Of a stretch of 64,000 bases of DNA, positions 12,692 to 22,900 are shown piece after piece (position 1 is the first letter of the stretch; each line of letters begins with the position of its first letter). The notes beneath the pieces were generated by a model that was given only the letters and a program-made list of their open reading frames with translations, made no database searches and was not told the DNA's origin. The DNA lies in NCBI GenBank assembly GCA_947179485.1, contig OX359247.1, positions 9,143,060 through 9,207,059 on the forward strand, in the 5' to 3' direction. Source of the DNA: Allacma fusca. Lineage: Eukaryota; Arthropoda; Collembola; Symphypleona; Sminthuridae. The translations under genes and the position numbers were made by a program.

Positions 12692-13156
12692 TATCTTTTG
12701 TGCGTAATTAAATGATATGACATAGCCATAAAATTTCCTGAAAATTTATTTTTTCAAACAATCCTGACCACGAACTCAATCATGCCAAGTAACCAGACAG
12801 CAACATTTAGAGTAGTTCTTGTTTGCAGGGGGATAAATGTGGTCTACTGATTTCTTCAAAGACGAAAAATCCGACAAACACTTGTTTGCTGCCCTCTAAT
12901 CAAAATAAGCGTCGATGTTAATAATTTCTCGACTGATTCTAGATTGAACACCCAAATCCAACGTTTTTGTTCTGCCAGGGTTACTTTAACAATTTTTAAG
13001 CAGAATTAATTCCATAACTATCTTATTGTTAGTTGATCCTTTAATGGGGTCTGAATCACGCTAAAATTTTAAATATCCAGTATCAAATAATTTTACTTCA
13101 TATAGCTTCTGCAAGTTAAATGCCGGTCAAAAGCTATATTGTAATTTTTCCAGATA
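12692..13156. other. Intergenic DNA, no gene seen
   Basis: AT-rich spacer between the lectin-like gene and the inverted-repeat element. No open frame above background and no recognisable regulatory motif. Confidence 0.6.
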
Positions 13157-13821
13157 CAGTAAAACTTGTCTATAGTGGTTTCTCTAGGGGAAAGAAAATT
13201 TGACCACTATTAACAGGGACCATTGTGCCGGATATAGTGGTCCTAACCACTATATACAGTACTTCAAATTAAATAATTCTCACGCACAATTATTGCATTA
13301 ATGCTTGCTCAGTATGCAATATTTTATTAGCAATTACACTTTATTAAAGTAATTACTAATTTTTGAATGCTTTAGACTTTTAATATTGTTCCTTCCGAGA
13401 AATTCTTGAATGAAATGTTCCCATTGGTTGGCCGTTACCCAAGACGTCATAATTGTAATTCCCTTGAAAATAAATTCGAAAACCAATCATACCGAGCACA
13501 CTTAAGCACCACTCCAAGCCTCAACACAAGAAATGCGTGTTATGGAATGTGCATGACGTTTTCGAAGTTGTGTAACTTCGCGCGATTTAAATTTACACTA
13601 ATGTTTATTCGGACCACTGTATGCAGAGTTGAAAGCCTGCATTTCTATACGAATGGTCAAAAATTCCAGACCATAATTGGCAGGGGACCACTATATAAAA
13701 AACTATTATAAGTGGGGTGTACGTAATGTTAAAAGATAGGACTTATGACGGGGAAACCTGACATGGGCCACAATGTGGAGGAAACCACTATATAGCCGGC
13801 CACTATATACAAGTTTTACTG
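13157..13821. mobile_element. TA-flanked inverted-repeat element, pogo/Tigger-like MITE
   Basis: The left end CAGTAAAACTTGTCTATAGT (13157 on) matches the reverse complement of the right end (to 13821) at 21 of 22 positions. Both ends abut TA, the target duplicated by Tc1/mariner/pogo elements. CCACTATA and its complement recur just inside both ends (for example 13236-13255 and 13776-13810), so the subterminal regions also pair. The 665-bp interior has a 101-codon frame (13406-13711) that I cannot match to a transposase. The simplest reading is a non-autonomous element moved in trans. The CAGT start with TA duplication favours pogo/Tigger, though the superfamily is an inference from the ends. 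Confidence 0.78.
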
Positions 13822-14819
13822 TACATGTGAGGTCACCACACCAAAGAAGGGTAAACTTGTTTTGCGTAATTTTTATTTGGTTGTTCATACTATTACCTAC
13901 AATTCAAGACATTTATCGATGTTTCTTATCGCATTGAAAAGAAGTCACTCTTCATAAAATGTAGATCCCACCATGGGTGGAAAATGTGCTTACTGTTAGC
14001 AGCATTCATTCCGAATGGCTTATTCTGAATCTTGGGTAGTAGAGAAGGACTACATTCCTCATAAAATATCATGTACAAATACCAAAATACATGAGGTACC
14101 AAAAATTCATATTTGAAAGTATTTCACTACTCTAAAACCTGATCTAAATGCTGTGATGGATGGTTACTTTTAATTCATTTGATTTTTCCAGTGGTATGCT
14201 CGCATTTTTTTAACATTCGAAATGGAACTTAAGGAACTTGAACTATGCATGCCTGTCATCCGGGTTACCCAATGCTGTTACATTATTTAATTTTTGCCAT
14301 GGACATTGTACCTTGCTTCTTTATCAGTTGTTCAATGCAAGTTTAAGTATTGATGATTTCAAATTTTTATGCCGTTTTTTTAATCTAGGTTCAAAATTGA
14401 AATTTAAACTATGCATGCCTCTCGTCCCGGATTTTACCAATATAGTTAGATTATTAAATTGTTGGCATGGTCACTGAGAGTACATTTGAATTGCGAATAA
14501 GATTGGTAGATTTGACAACTTAAAGGGTTGGTTAATCTTTGGTTACTTGAGTTCGTGATGGAGTGCCTTCTATTTGAACTAATAAAAAATAATGTTTGGA
14601 GCCGGAAATCCACGAAATTATTTTTTTCCAGTCATGTTTCGAATTTACAATATCCAACTGGTTCCTTACAGTGTAATAATTATCATATTATCGAGATCCA
14701 TTATTAGAAGTATTCGTAATTAGAAAAATAATAATAAATTTAATGAAGTAATATTGAGGAGTCATTGTGAATTGTGAATATTCTTCTTGTAGTGTAGGTA
14801 AGCTGTGTAAACAATCAAT
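13822..14819. other. Intergenic DNA upstream of the LRR-like gene
   Basis: Spacer between the inverted-repeat element and the LRR ORF. It contains a diverged tandem duplication at 14200-14470 and, just before the ATG, a donor-like TGTAG|GTAAGC at about 14797. An upstream untranslated exon is therefore conceivable but not demonstrable. Confidence 0.5.
14200..14472. repeat. Diverged tandem duplication, unit about 166 bp
   Basis: ACTATGCATGCCT recurs at 14242 and 14408. Downstream, the two copies keep the pattern ACCAAT..GTTA.ATTATT.AATT.TTG.CATGG.CA, and upstream both have TATGC followed by a T-run. Similarity extends about 100 bp per copy with small indels. A 79-codon frame (14238-14477) spans both copies and reads NAVTLFNFCHGH and TNIVRLLNCWHGH in register. 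It may be a degraded coding repeat or simply the shared ancestry of the two copies. Confidence 0.6.
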
Positions 14820-16100
14820 ATGCAAGTTGGCCTGGTTGATAACAAAAGTTTTGCCAGTTTTAATTGGTCCGCTATATATTCTGTCAAGATAGAAAATTGT
14901 AGCGAAACATTTTCCAGAGAACTTATTGCTCCAAGCAAAGAAATTCTCACCGTAGTTGAATTTTTCGGGCAGACACTTTTTGCCAATTTGAAGGTTGTCC
15001 TCACTGTTTGTTTGAATCTAAAAAGCCTTAAATTATCACATTTAGCTTTAAAAGACTTTGTTCCATCCGGAGGAAATATCTCAGTGGAAAAACTTACTAA
15101 GCTGAGTGTATTTGGAAGTGGCTCGCTCACTCTCCATGAAATCTCTCTCCTCCAGTACTTTATTGATAAAGTCAGAACGCCATCCCTGAGGTCATTCTTT
15201 CTCGAGGAGAATTTATTTTATCGTCAGCTAGCTGACATTACAACAGCAACATTGTCCGATGGAGATTACACGATTGGAAACTTTTTAGCAAAGAACTGTT
15301 CATCAATCAAATGTTTAACGATCGAAAGGACTCCCATCGTTGTGAAAGCATCCGTGGAGACTTCACAACAATTATGCAACCTCCAATTAGATGAGTTTTC
15401 ATGCAATCTTGCCTTATCCTCAACTGCAGCAGCAGCATCTTCTGTTGGTTATGAAAACTTAATGAAGCATCAGCGCCAGCTACATTCACTTGCAATCAAC
15501 GTACGGGGTCTCCGTACCATGCCGTCTTCCAACGTGGACCGTTTTTATGAAACCATTGAAAAATGCTCAGGGACACTGAGAACCATTCATTTTGACGCAA
15601 TATCTGCAATAGGAGGCCATGATCGAGAGCTGAACAACGATGTGGCAGAGGTTGTTCATGATTTCCAGATTTATGAAAATTGCCATCAACTTCAGTACCT
15701 GTATGTGGGCGTGTCAATTTATCATCGTTTGTCATTATACCATCTGGTGCCTGGCTCTCTTCGAAACATTCAGTATATTCAGCCTTCAATTCAGACCTTA
15801 TTTCTCATTTTTGATGTCTTCAGTGAAATGGAACGGAATCTTTTTGCTGAAAAGTTGCCTCAACTTATTAACCTACGATCTTTTTCGGCTAAAGGAAATC
15901 GGGAAATGCCGTACAGAGTGAATTTTGAATTGATCCATAATTTAATTCAGTTACCCAAATTGAGGTACTTCCTGTTAACTGGCTGTCTTATAGAGGATTT
16001 TGACTTTGTTCATGAATTTATCACAGCTTCACCGGAGTTATCGGAAATTATGGAGGTTACGCCAGATTGTTGTGCGTACACTTCGTGGAGAAATGCTTAA
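14820..16100 (+). CDS. Leucine-rich-repeat-like protein (FBXL-like, no F-box seen)
   Basis: A single long open frame of 426 codons, by far the longest uninterrupted frame in the window. The ATG is preceded in frame by TAA at 14808, which fixes the start. Irregular leucine-rich repeats are visible through the length: LNLKSLKLSHL, VEKLTKLSVFGSGSLTL, TPSLRSFFLEEN, CSSIKCLTIERTP, HRQLHS-type LHSLAINVRGL, CHQLQYLYVGV, LINLRSFSAKGN and LPKLRYFLLTGC. These resemble the LRR arc of F-box/LRR proteins, but I see no F-box at the N-terminus, no signal peptide and no membrane helix. An alternative 3' end splices GAG|GTTACG at 16055 to 16152, giving 17 new codons ending at 16202. An AATAAA at 16163 favours the unspliced form. 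Specific function unknown. Confidence 0.75.
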   Translation: MQVGLVDNKSFASFNWSAIYSVKIENCSETFSRELIAPSKEILTVVEFFGQTLFANLKVVLTVCLNLKSLKLSHLALKDFVPSGGNISVEKLTKLSVFGSGSLTLHEISLLQYFIDKVRTPSLRSFFLEENLFYRQLADITTATLSDGDYTIGNFLAKNCSSIKCLTIERTPIVVKASVETSQQLCNLQLDEFSCNLALSSTAAAASSVGYENLMKHQRQLHSLAINVRGLRTMPSSNVDRFYETIEKCSGTLRTIHFDAISAIGGHDRELNNDVAEVVHDFQIYENCHQLQYLYVGVSIYHRLSLYHLVPGSLRNIQYIQPSIQTLFLIFDVFSEMERNLFAEKLPQLINLRSFSAKGNREMPYRVNFELIHNLIQLPKLRYFLLTGCLIEDFDFVHEFITASPELSEIMEVTPDCCAYTSWRNA

Positions 16101-16162
16101 AAAAGTTTTTACATGACATTCCCACTACCCTCCAATTGCCAAAAAATTTAGAGGCTATTGGT

Positions 16163-16168
16163 AATAAA
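16163..16168 (+). terminator. Possible poly(A) signal of the LRR-like gene
   Basis: AATAAA 63 nt after the stop of the unspliced LRR frame. It would lie inside the alternative last exon (16152-16202), so it argues for the unspliced model. Confidence 0.45.
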
Positions 16169-16194
16169 CTGGAGCCTTTCCGACACAAGATATT

Positions 16195-16212
16195 TTTATT
16201 AGTAACTTTATT
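16195..16212 (-). terminator. Paired poly(A) signals for the minus-strand receptor gene
   Basis: Two AATAAA hexamers on the minus strand (TTTATT at 16195-16200 and 16207-16212), about 480 nt beyond the receptor stop. I found no other canonical signal between 16213 and 16689. Their use would make the 3' UTR run into the convergent LRR gene's 3' end. Confidence 0.45.
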
Positions 16213-16689
16213 TACAAACGTTTGCACTAACATGTATCCAGATAACATAACAAGATCTTCAAGCGCTCTTCGTAAAGTCATTTGAGATAAAAACACAGAA
16301 AGCCACTCTCATACCATTCACTCGCAACTTAATCATTGAATTTTTACATTTACAATAGTATGCACACAAATAATTATAAGGCAGTCCCCACATGACAAAT
16401 ACAATATATATTAATTATATATATAGTCAGTTAACCATTCATAAATACAAAGTTATGAAACATTATAAACATGAACAAAATTAGCTCAGCACATTGAAGT
16501 GAATCCGATCAATATTCGCAGGGAAATTCTCCAATAGCTGCCGAAGTTGCTGGTAAAATACTAACCATCTAGATTTTAAAATCTAAGGATCTCCGGGTTT
16601 TGAGTGACCGTTCGATTCGATGTCATAATTCTATAATATCATAAATACATACACTAAGTACAGGTTCAAAAATGCATCGCTCTTGCACG
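16213..16689 (-). other. Likely 3' UTR of the receptor gene
   Basis: AT-rich stretch between the receptor stop and its nearest poly(A) hexamers. No open frame, repeat or splice structure is visible. The assignment rests only on orientation. Confidence 0.4.
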
Positions 16690-16964
16690 TTACCGTAATT
16701 CAATTTCATTAAAATTACCATTCAGTCCTGAATGAAATTCATTTCGAAGAATTACCTTAAAACTAGGGTTATCGTATGAAGACTCAGATTTTCTATCGTT
16801 AATTGGTGCTTTGGCTTGATTTTGCTTTCTAATGAGGATCATTAATAACACAATAATTCCTACGATTGACAGCGCTGCTATTATGGCTAAAGCTACCAAT
16901 GCTCCTGTGTAGCTTCCCCCCTCAGGTATAGATTCTTTGCTTCTAGCATCTTCAATTGGTTTTT
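16690..16964 (-). other. Receptor last exon: TM helix and cytoplasmic tail with NPSF motif
   Basis: Encodes residues 1703-1793. After a short stalk comes ALVALAIIAALSIVGIIVLL and a basic stop-transfer RKQNQAK. The 45-aa tail has SSYDNPSF, close to the NPxY/F sorting signal bound by PTB and clathrin adaptors, and ends NEIELR. Type I topology follows from the signal peptide. Confidence 0.9.
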
Positions 16965-19900
16965 CTATAATAAAAAAAAATAACAATTATATTTTAATTA
17001 ACACACTCGCAACGCACAGTCAAATACACAAACAGGAACGTTTAATTCATTAGCCACGCATCACTTCACCAACCTTGAGATGCTCTGTCAGGAGTAGGCA
17101 ATTGACCAGCTTTGGTTAAAACATCAATTACGTTTGTGTGCTTCTTCTTGCCATTTGTGAGAATGGCTTCGACCCAGACTCGGTATCTAAAGTACATAAC
17201 CATTATTTTACATACGTGTTCAAGATTAGCTAACCAGGGACAGGGCTACATCCCATGTTAGGAATAATTCAATACAATTTAAATAAATTGGATGTGGTTA
17301 AATCTGGGAAATCATACCGTGTGCCGGGCTTGAGGTCGCTGATAATAGCTTTCTTATTGCTCTCTCGTTTCGCTACTTTAAAAGCTGCCTTTTGTTCCTT
17401 CTGTACGTCACTTTGATAAATGACTTGGTAAATGTGTACAAATTTATCTTCGGGGTATGGGACACCGCCTATGATCAATTCAGCGGAACTCTCCGTAATT
17501 TTTCCGGTTTCCACAGCAATATTGAAATCATATGGGTCATCTTCCTTTAATGTGGTAATGTGAATTGGCTTGGCCGATCGTAATTCCGTGGACTGTGTTG
17601 TGAAGGGAATAAAGAGTAAGTCAACTTCGTAGGATGTATTGGGTTGCAAGTTGGTCAACTCATACGTTGTGATTGAGCGGTGAATCAAAGGTGTGGTAGA
17701 GTACACCTACACAATAAAAATATTCATTTGTTTACCTTTCTTATACTTCAAAATTTACTCAAAAACTATCCCGAGCTACCCATCAACTGCCCACATTGGC
17801 TACGAACCTGATCTTGCTCAGCACGGTATTTAATTTGAACTCCGTCGATAAGAGATGCTTCGAAATCTGTAATCTTTCTCCAGTTGATCTTGATGGTGCT
17901 ACTGGTAACGTCTATAAGTTTCATCTCAGGGTCGATAACAATTTCTGGAGGTAGAGTTGTGGTTGGGACAGCTACAATCGAAAGTATTCCAAGTACAAAT
18001 TAATATCACATATTAACTTCCATTTCCTTCCCATTTGTACAATGCCTCTCGGCGACATTACCTTTCGGCGGTGTTCTCACTAAAAGAATGTTACTTGAGG
18101 GGGCATTCTGAATATCTCTCATGATAACTTGAATCTTTATGTGGTAATCGCTGTCTGGCTCAAGTCCAGCCAAGAACAGTTGTAAGTGAGAATTGTCAAT
18201 GAGGTCTTCGGCTTGCTGAAATACTTGTCGTTCCCACTGGTCAGGATTTGGTTTAATGCTACATTGAACAAGTAAGGATTGGTTTCGTTATTCGGAGAGT
18301 GTCATTTAAATTCAAGAGTTCTCATCTCAAACAAAGCTACGGCAGGGTCAGGGAACACTTACGAAAATTCGGCTGTGTACAGAACTTCAACAACTCCATG
18401 AAGACCGACCAGGACAGGTGGGACAGTAAAATCAATTTGTAGAGTTGACTCGTTCAAAGGACGTACCATCACATTTCCAAGTCGATCAGCTATAATACCA
18501 AGCACACGATCTAGAAAAGCTCATGAATTTGTTTAAACTGCCTACATAATATTTACCATTAAAGTTTTTGTACAGGTTTGCCCAGTCAATAAAATATTTA
18601 GTAATCTTTTGTCAGGTGAGACTGGAATGTGTGCATAATGAATGCACGCCTCCATTGTAATATTAATATTTCGCTTACTCAGTCCTTGACCGCCATGACC
18701 ATGTCCAGGGTGCTCGAAGGGATGGCGAATTGGGAAATTCGAAGGACCTATATACAATATTTAGAGTGATTTTATGTAAAGCTGGAACAAACCAGAGGTT
18801 TTGCATTTAACCAGGCGTAGTTGATACAGTATTTCCTCCTTTGACCAGTATTATTTTTTTTATAACAAAAAGCAGTTATATTGGATCCAATACCAAATAA
18901 GAGCGTAAGGTAGCTTTGCGTATATGTATGTGTTGTGTAAAACACATGTGTTAGTTTAAGAAATCCATTGAAATTAAATAACAAGTCCCAATGAAATTGA
19001 ATCCGCTCCTGAAGACTCACGCGATCCCATACATACCTTGTAACCATTGTTAACTGGCGTTCCTTGAAAAACGCTTACCAAAGGGAAAAATATCTACAGA
19101 CGATAATAAAGAGAAAACATGCTAGCGGTAGAAATGATTGTTAGGTTAGTATTTTGTATTAACCCGTCAATTATTACTTTTTCTAAATGTTACAACATCT
19201 TCGAAAATATACTTGGAAATTTGATGACCTAGATAAGGCCCATTACTTGTGAGTTACAGTAAAAACAATAATACAGTCAAGTACGTAATCAGTACTATAA
19301 CGGTGAGGTGTAATTTCCCGAATTTACAACACGAATGCAAGACAGAAGCTTCAACTTGTGATGGATATTGTAACCCTGTACCCTACAGCTACATATGTAC
19401 ATATATACATAGTAACATTGTTTGTACTACACAATAACATTAAAAAAGCACGTATGAGGTAGCATATAATTATTCAGAAGGATACCACCAACTAACTACA
19501 TACCTACAGAAGGGGGAAAAAAAATAGAAGCATGGCGTGAAAAGCAAAATCTAAGAGACATTACGTGACGTGCCACACACCTGAGTGTCCAGCAGGTATT
19601 ACTTCAGGGTGAGGATAAAGAGGATTGGGATTTTGTCCATTAAGTGAAGTTTCAGAGGGAATAAAAACAATGAAACTTCCATCCTCAGCCTGCTCAATAA
19701 CTTTTGCCCCAGATCTCTCCAACTCATGAACCTCCTCCACATCCCTCACAGCAATGTACGTTCCTCTTGGAACATCTGGACGCGTTTCTCCGGACTGTTG
19801 CTGGTGTCCTCTATCGCCAGTGAGGGCTGAGAGCTGATGAAGGAGCTCCTCCAATTGCTCCCGATTGATCGTGTTAAGGGGTGCGAATGAAGGTTGATTA

Positions 19901-22900
19901 CCAGTCGAGGGGGGTATAAATTGGTCATCGTCAGCATGATTAGGAATTAAACTACCGTTATTCGGTGAGAGAGTCATGTTCGTCGAGTGTGTCAATGTGT
20001 GGTTAAGCATGTGCTCAGCCTTAGAATGGGCTCCATCTATTATTGCTGTAGTACATTGAAAGCAAACATAACAACACAAAGGGTTTTTTTAATACTACTA
20101 TAGAAAAGAGTGAACAAATTACCAAAGTCAAAACAACGTTGCAGTTCAAAATTACATTGAAAAGGTGATGATAAAAGTGCTAGTGACACCGAAAATGGTT
20201 TAAAACAAAAATCCGCAAGGAAATATTAAAAGAGAGGTGAGTCTAGGAAAAAATCAAATTTATTTCTTTTTACCAGATATGTTCCCGCGATTGGTTGGGA
20301 CATGACAGTCCCAAGTCATGCAGCATTCCGTGGGAGGGATTGGGACTTTCACAGCAAACTCAGGTGGACAATGTGCTGGAGGCTCATCAGACATGGGGGG
20401 ACACTTCTCACATGTGACGTTCCCATTCATGCAGTAGCAACGCTTATCGCACCCAGTTATCTTCTGTGGTATGTCCTGGTAGTTGTTAAAGACCATTCCA
20501 CCAACCTCACAGGTGGAATTTTGAACGCAGATCATCTCTGGACAGCAATTTGGTGGTAACCTCGGGACACTACTTGCCCAATGAAGACAATTTGGATTCA
20601 AGAGCTCCAACCCCAAGTCCGTAGGGCATTCAATAGGTTGACATTCGATCAGTCCATGCTCACCACAGGAACAATAGGCAGCACATCCATCATAGAACTC
20701 TTCCTCAAAGTGGAAGCTCCGGCCCTTATATTTGCACATGGTGTCTTCCATGGAGGTTGAAGATGTCTGACCGGAATTGTCAGTCTCTCCGGACGTCATC
20801 TCTTGACTGCCCATTTCAAATTCTTCACTGCTCCCAGTCCTCATGCGAGTGTAGCCTGACAACACATTAGTTTCCGTCTCGTTGATCTTCGCCTTAAAGA
20901 AATACTCCTTGCCGAGATGTAGTCCATTAATCACTGTATGAATCTCATGTGTGCCCTCGATGTACAAATCTTTTATCCGAGCTTCCAATTCTGACCAGTC
21001 CTTCATATCTACACTGTAGTAGATCTTGAGAGTCTCATCATCTAATTTTGCTAGGAATGTTTCAGGGAGGGTGATCGTCACCATGACGGAAGACTCATTG
21101 AGAGGTGTCACTGTGGTGATTTTAACTTCCGTTGGAAGGATTGTGTCCGGAACAGCCGAAGCTTTACTACTCTCATTCATGTCCTCGGAAGATCCGGATT
21201 GAGTCTCATCACTGTCTGATCTAGGGATAATTGTAGGGTCTGGACTGGAGGGGGTGAGGGTAGTGGAAATATCATCTAGACGAGCTTTGGGTCGTAAAAT
21301 AGGTACCATGGTTGTGGCGGCAGCGGACTCATTGGCTGCTTTCATCACATCACTGATAGCTAATTTCTCCTGCGGATCGCATACTGTGACCGTGCAACAT
21401 TTGTCAATTGGGTCCGGGAGCGAAATGCAATCTTCATTTACTTTAGGGCCTGCAGGTGGACACCTGGAAGGATTCACGATTGAAATATGTGCATCTGAGT
21501 ATAATGTTACTTTTCAATCAAAAGCTTCCCTAATGAAGCAAATAAAATTGTTTATGAATCAAACATACTATTGTATGAATGAATTCACATGTGTGAATTT
21601 CCCCTGCAAGCAAAATTCCTTGTTGTACAGATAGATATGAAAGTGATGATGGTAGAAATTAAGATTGTGGTTATTGTTCAAGGTTCCCCGAATATCTACT
21701 TGTAATTAAGTATATCTATGTATAGGGGGATTTCAATGGGATGCATGGATGTAATTTTTGCGTCAAATGGTAAGCCCACGCCCAGTAATTTAAAGATATT
21801 TTTGCATCTCAAGTCATGTATAATTATTATATGTAGGTATACCGGGTCAGGACAGAAAATTACAGGAATTAAATTTAAACTATACAAATCCTTATTATTA
21901 CCTTGCTTTACAGGACACGTCACCCTTGCCCAGACACATGCATTGTTGCTCACAACCATCGAAAAATTTCATGTCTTTGGCATACGTTTGATTCTTGTAG
22001 AAGCACCCATCATTTGGAATCTCAGGTGTTTCCTTTCTCGAAGCAGACTCCAGGGGTTCTCCATGACAGACAAGCATCTCACAACATTCAGAGTCTGAAG
22101 GGTCTTTCTTGATTTCACAACCTGTAGGAATTTCCTTGAATTCATCCCGTTGGAAGTTACATCTTGGCTGTTATGTAGTACGAGTCCAGTTAGGAGGAAG
22201 AGACCATGTAAAATTTGAATTACAATTAGATTATTAATACTGAATTGGAAGACATTACCCTGCTGGGCCGTGTAAGGGCAGATGAATTTTTCTTGTTGTG
22301 ATTCTGTAGCTTATGAAACTACAGTCACAACTTTTAATTACCATCACAAGGGATGGAGGAAGAACGGCACAAGATCATTTACAATAATTGCAAGGGGTGA
22401 TGCAAGCTCTAACCATAAGTATGTATCTACATATGTGTAGCTATGCAATGTTAATTTATAACTTACAATTTGTAATTATCAGCTTTACATACAATTAGTA
22501 AATAGTACGTCGACATTACATGGAGGTTATGCAAGCCTCAAAGTTTACAAGTTCAAAAAAAAACATTCCTATGAACTTACACGACATAAAAACTCTCCGG
22601 AAGTCTCACAATGGCATCTGTAACTGCATCCATCTAAATGCTCAGCCCCGTACTCATACGATACATTATTGAACACGCAACCTTCAACTTTAGGTGTTAC
22701 AGGAGATGCTGTGGACTTCATAGCTTCAGCAGCAGCAACAGCAGGTGCGGATGTCGTACTTGTACCTAAATGGTCAAGGAAACTTTACAAATAAGAATCT
22801 TCGCTATGAATAGTCAAGGAACTCCGACCACCGTGAAAATATAAAATACTTTTTCCTCAAGTTACAAAGTTGGAAGTCTGCATGTGAAGCTGTCCTGACT

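Noticed and set aside
18772..19047. 91-codon minus-strand frame between receptor exons 9 and 10
   Set aside because: Exons 9 and 10 already join in phase 1 without it, and no suitable splice sites bound this frame.
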